Position numbers and translations under genes: made by a program. From a virus: 25,011 bases of DNA. The stretch covers positions 1 to 25,011 of the IMG/VR virus record IMGVR_UViG_3300025102_000264; one strand, 5' to 3'. The notes below the pieces were generated by a model. It had not been told where the DNA came from. It saw only the letters and a list, made by a program, of their open reading frames with translations, and searched no databases. Positions 24,271-25,011 of this stretch are shown here, piece by piece; position 1 is the first letter of the stretch; every line of letters begins with the position of its first letter.

Positions 24271-24408
24271 TTATCCGCTACAGTTTTCGCAGCCTTCTGG
24301 TGCATGGATATCACACACGATCTTACCACTCTTGACCTTTTCTTCGGTCGCTTTTACTCGTTCTGGATCTAGGAAATCTACGTTGAAGTCTTCTTCTTTT
24401 TCGCGCAT
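24271..24408 (-). CDS. Very small protein with C-x2-H-x4-C-x2-C cluster
   Basis: This 45-residue protein starts MREKEEDFNVDFLDPERVKA. Its N-terminal part is acidic. The C-terminus has C32-D-I-H35-A-P-E-G-C40-E-N-C43, four ligands in a zinc-knuckle-like spacing. It could bind one metal ion. It lies between a 44-residue gene and the fibre operon, and has a TATATTCG element 20 nt before its ATG. The length, consistent coding and neighbour spacing support a real gene, but no function is known. Confidence 0.65.
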   Translation of the reverse strand: MREKEEDFNVDFLDPERVKATEEKVKSGKIVCDIHAPEGCENCSG

Positions 24409-24428
24409 GATAAAAAATTTTAGGAGCG

Positions 24429-24436
24429 CGAATATA
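24429..24436 (-). promoter_or_regulatory. Variant Bacteroidota -7 element TATATTCG
   Basis: TATATTCG differs by one base from TAnnTTTG and lies 20 nt before the ATG at 24408, the same spacing as for 3402 and 8176. Confidence 0.35.
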
Positions 24437-24443
24437 GACAAAT

Positions 24444-24578
24444 TTATCTTCCTTGTCCTCGATAGGATTTCTTGTAGTTTTTGCTGCTCTTGTTGCTCGA
24501 CGTCTTCGTCTTGGCGTGTACTCCTGGGCGGCTAACTTTGTGCGACTCAGGGGTAAAGTTGTTTACGTTCTTAGGCAT
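24444..24578 (-). CDS. Very small basic protein, unknown function
   Basis: A 44-residue, basic, Ser/Asn/Lys-rich protein starting MPKNVNNFTPESHKVSRPGV and ending NYKKSYRGQGR. It overlaps the end of the peptidase gene by 8 nt (ATG inside the last codons), so it is translationally coupled to it. I recall very similar short proteins from marine phage genomes, but not a function. A low-complexity basic sequence cannot be assigned by eye. The coupling and the lack of any alternative frame argue that it is translated. Confidence 0.65.
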   Translation of the reverse strand: MPKNVNNFTPESHKVSRPGVHAKTKTSSNKSSKNYKKSYRGQGR

Positions 24579-25011
24579 TCTCTACTGTGTAGTAAACTTT
24601 ATTCTTCTCGTCTCTGCGGGCTCGCTTAATCTGTTTACGGTTTTGCCCTACAGACTTGTACGAGATATGTACCCAGTTAGGCTCTTCGTCATCCCCGAAC
24701 TCCCAGATCATCTGGTCCCACACCAGGTTGTCTTTTACGAAGTTGAAGATATCTGCATTCGTGATGCGTCCGTACACGTCGGCATCCAGGTCGAGCGCCT
24801 CCCCCACCATATGTTGAGAGTACCTACTTCCCCCGATAGCTTTGTTCAGCTGCTTCCCTCTATACCCAGAGCTTACGGCGATAGGTACATCGAAGTGATC
24901 GCGGATAGGTTGGAAAATGTTTTCTGCTACAGCCTTGAGGTTATCAATCTCCCAGTCTTCTGGGGTGTTATCGATCCCAAGGCGACTGGCCGTGTTTGAT
25001 TTTACGACCTC
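24571..25011 (-). CDS. M15-family peptidase, endolysin-like, C-terminal part
   Basis: The frame is open to the window edge, giving 146 visible residues of the C-terminal part. Motifs are those of the M15 D-alanyl-D-alanine peptidase family: VSSGYRGKQLNKAIGGSRYS (including the S-x-H-x-x-G-x-A-x-D motif SQHMVGEALD, with H67 and D74 of the fragment) and the second His in NWVHISY (H115). These residues bind the catalytic zinc. It probably cuts peptide cross-links in peptidoglycan for lysis, or helps local wall penetration if carried on the virion. No signal peptide can be judged because the N-terminus is missing. It overlaps the following 44-residue gene by 8 nt. Confidence 0.9.
   Translation of the reverse strand, partial: EVVKSNTASRLGIDNTPEDWEIDNLKAVAENIFQPIRDHFDVPIAVSSGYRGKQLNKAIGGSRYSQHMVGEALDLDADVYGRITNADIFNFVKDNLVWDQMIWEFGDDEEPNWVHISYKSVGQNRKQIKRARRDEKNKVYYTVENA

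Overview
The window looks like part of the late (structural, packaging and lysis) region of a tailed double-stranded DNA phage, or a prophage-like element, infecting a member of the Bacteroidota, most likely a marine flavobacterium. Three things point to this host. The short intergenic gaps repeatedly carry TAnnTTTG, the Bacteroidota -7 promoter element. Gene starts have AT-rich leaders and no evident Shine-Dalgarno sequence. Several small proteins look like ones I recall from uncultured marine phages; this last point is memory, not a search. The terminase, portal and capsid style may resemble crAss-like or Cellulophaga podoviruses, but that is an inference I cannot test here.

Almost everything is transcribed from the minus strand, so the biological order runs from high to low coordinates. 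From 25011 to 22110 there is a partial M15 peptidase (endolysin-like), three very small proteins, and two tandem paralogous tail-fibre or receptor-binding-type proteins. A single plus-strand gene (21694-22113) encodes a winged-helix DNA-binding protein. It is divergent from the next block and shares with it a 40-bp intergenic region containing two promoter-like elements and a perfect 17-bp palindrome. From 21653 to 19640 there are six small genes, including a double-GroES-like co-chaperonin. A tRNA-Arg(UCU) with its own Bacteroidota-type promoter follows, then the large terminase (17364-19472) and the portal (14869-17316).

Next comes an unusual placement: three adhesin-like genes (BppU-like Ig domain, a 1136-residue collagen-like fibre and an RCC1-repeat propeller protein) and five small proteins, four of them very basic, lie between the portal and the capsid genes. 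Then come probable head decoration proteins, scaffold (5873-6958), major capsid protein (4409-5860), two further small virion proteins, and proteins probably belonging to the connector or tail (1-3402).

The genes fit one late programme: terminase and portal package DNA, scaffold and capsid build the head with the GroES-like protein possibly helping folding, decoration and fibre proteins dress the particle, and the peptidase attacks peptidoglycan. At the low-coordinate end genes are separated by compact cassettes of a UUCG-loop terminator followed by a TATATTTG element, sometimes only 3-4 nt before the next ATG, suggesting individually tuned transcripts. No integrase, transposase, CRISPR array, reverse transcriptase or replication gene was seen. 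Apart from the gaps described, the window is almost entirely coding.
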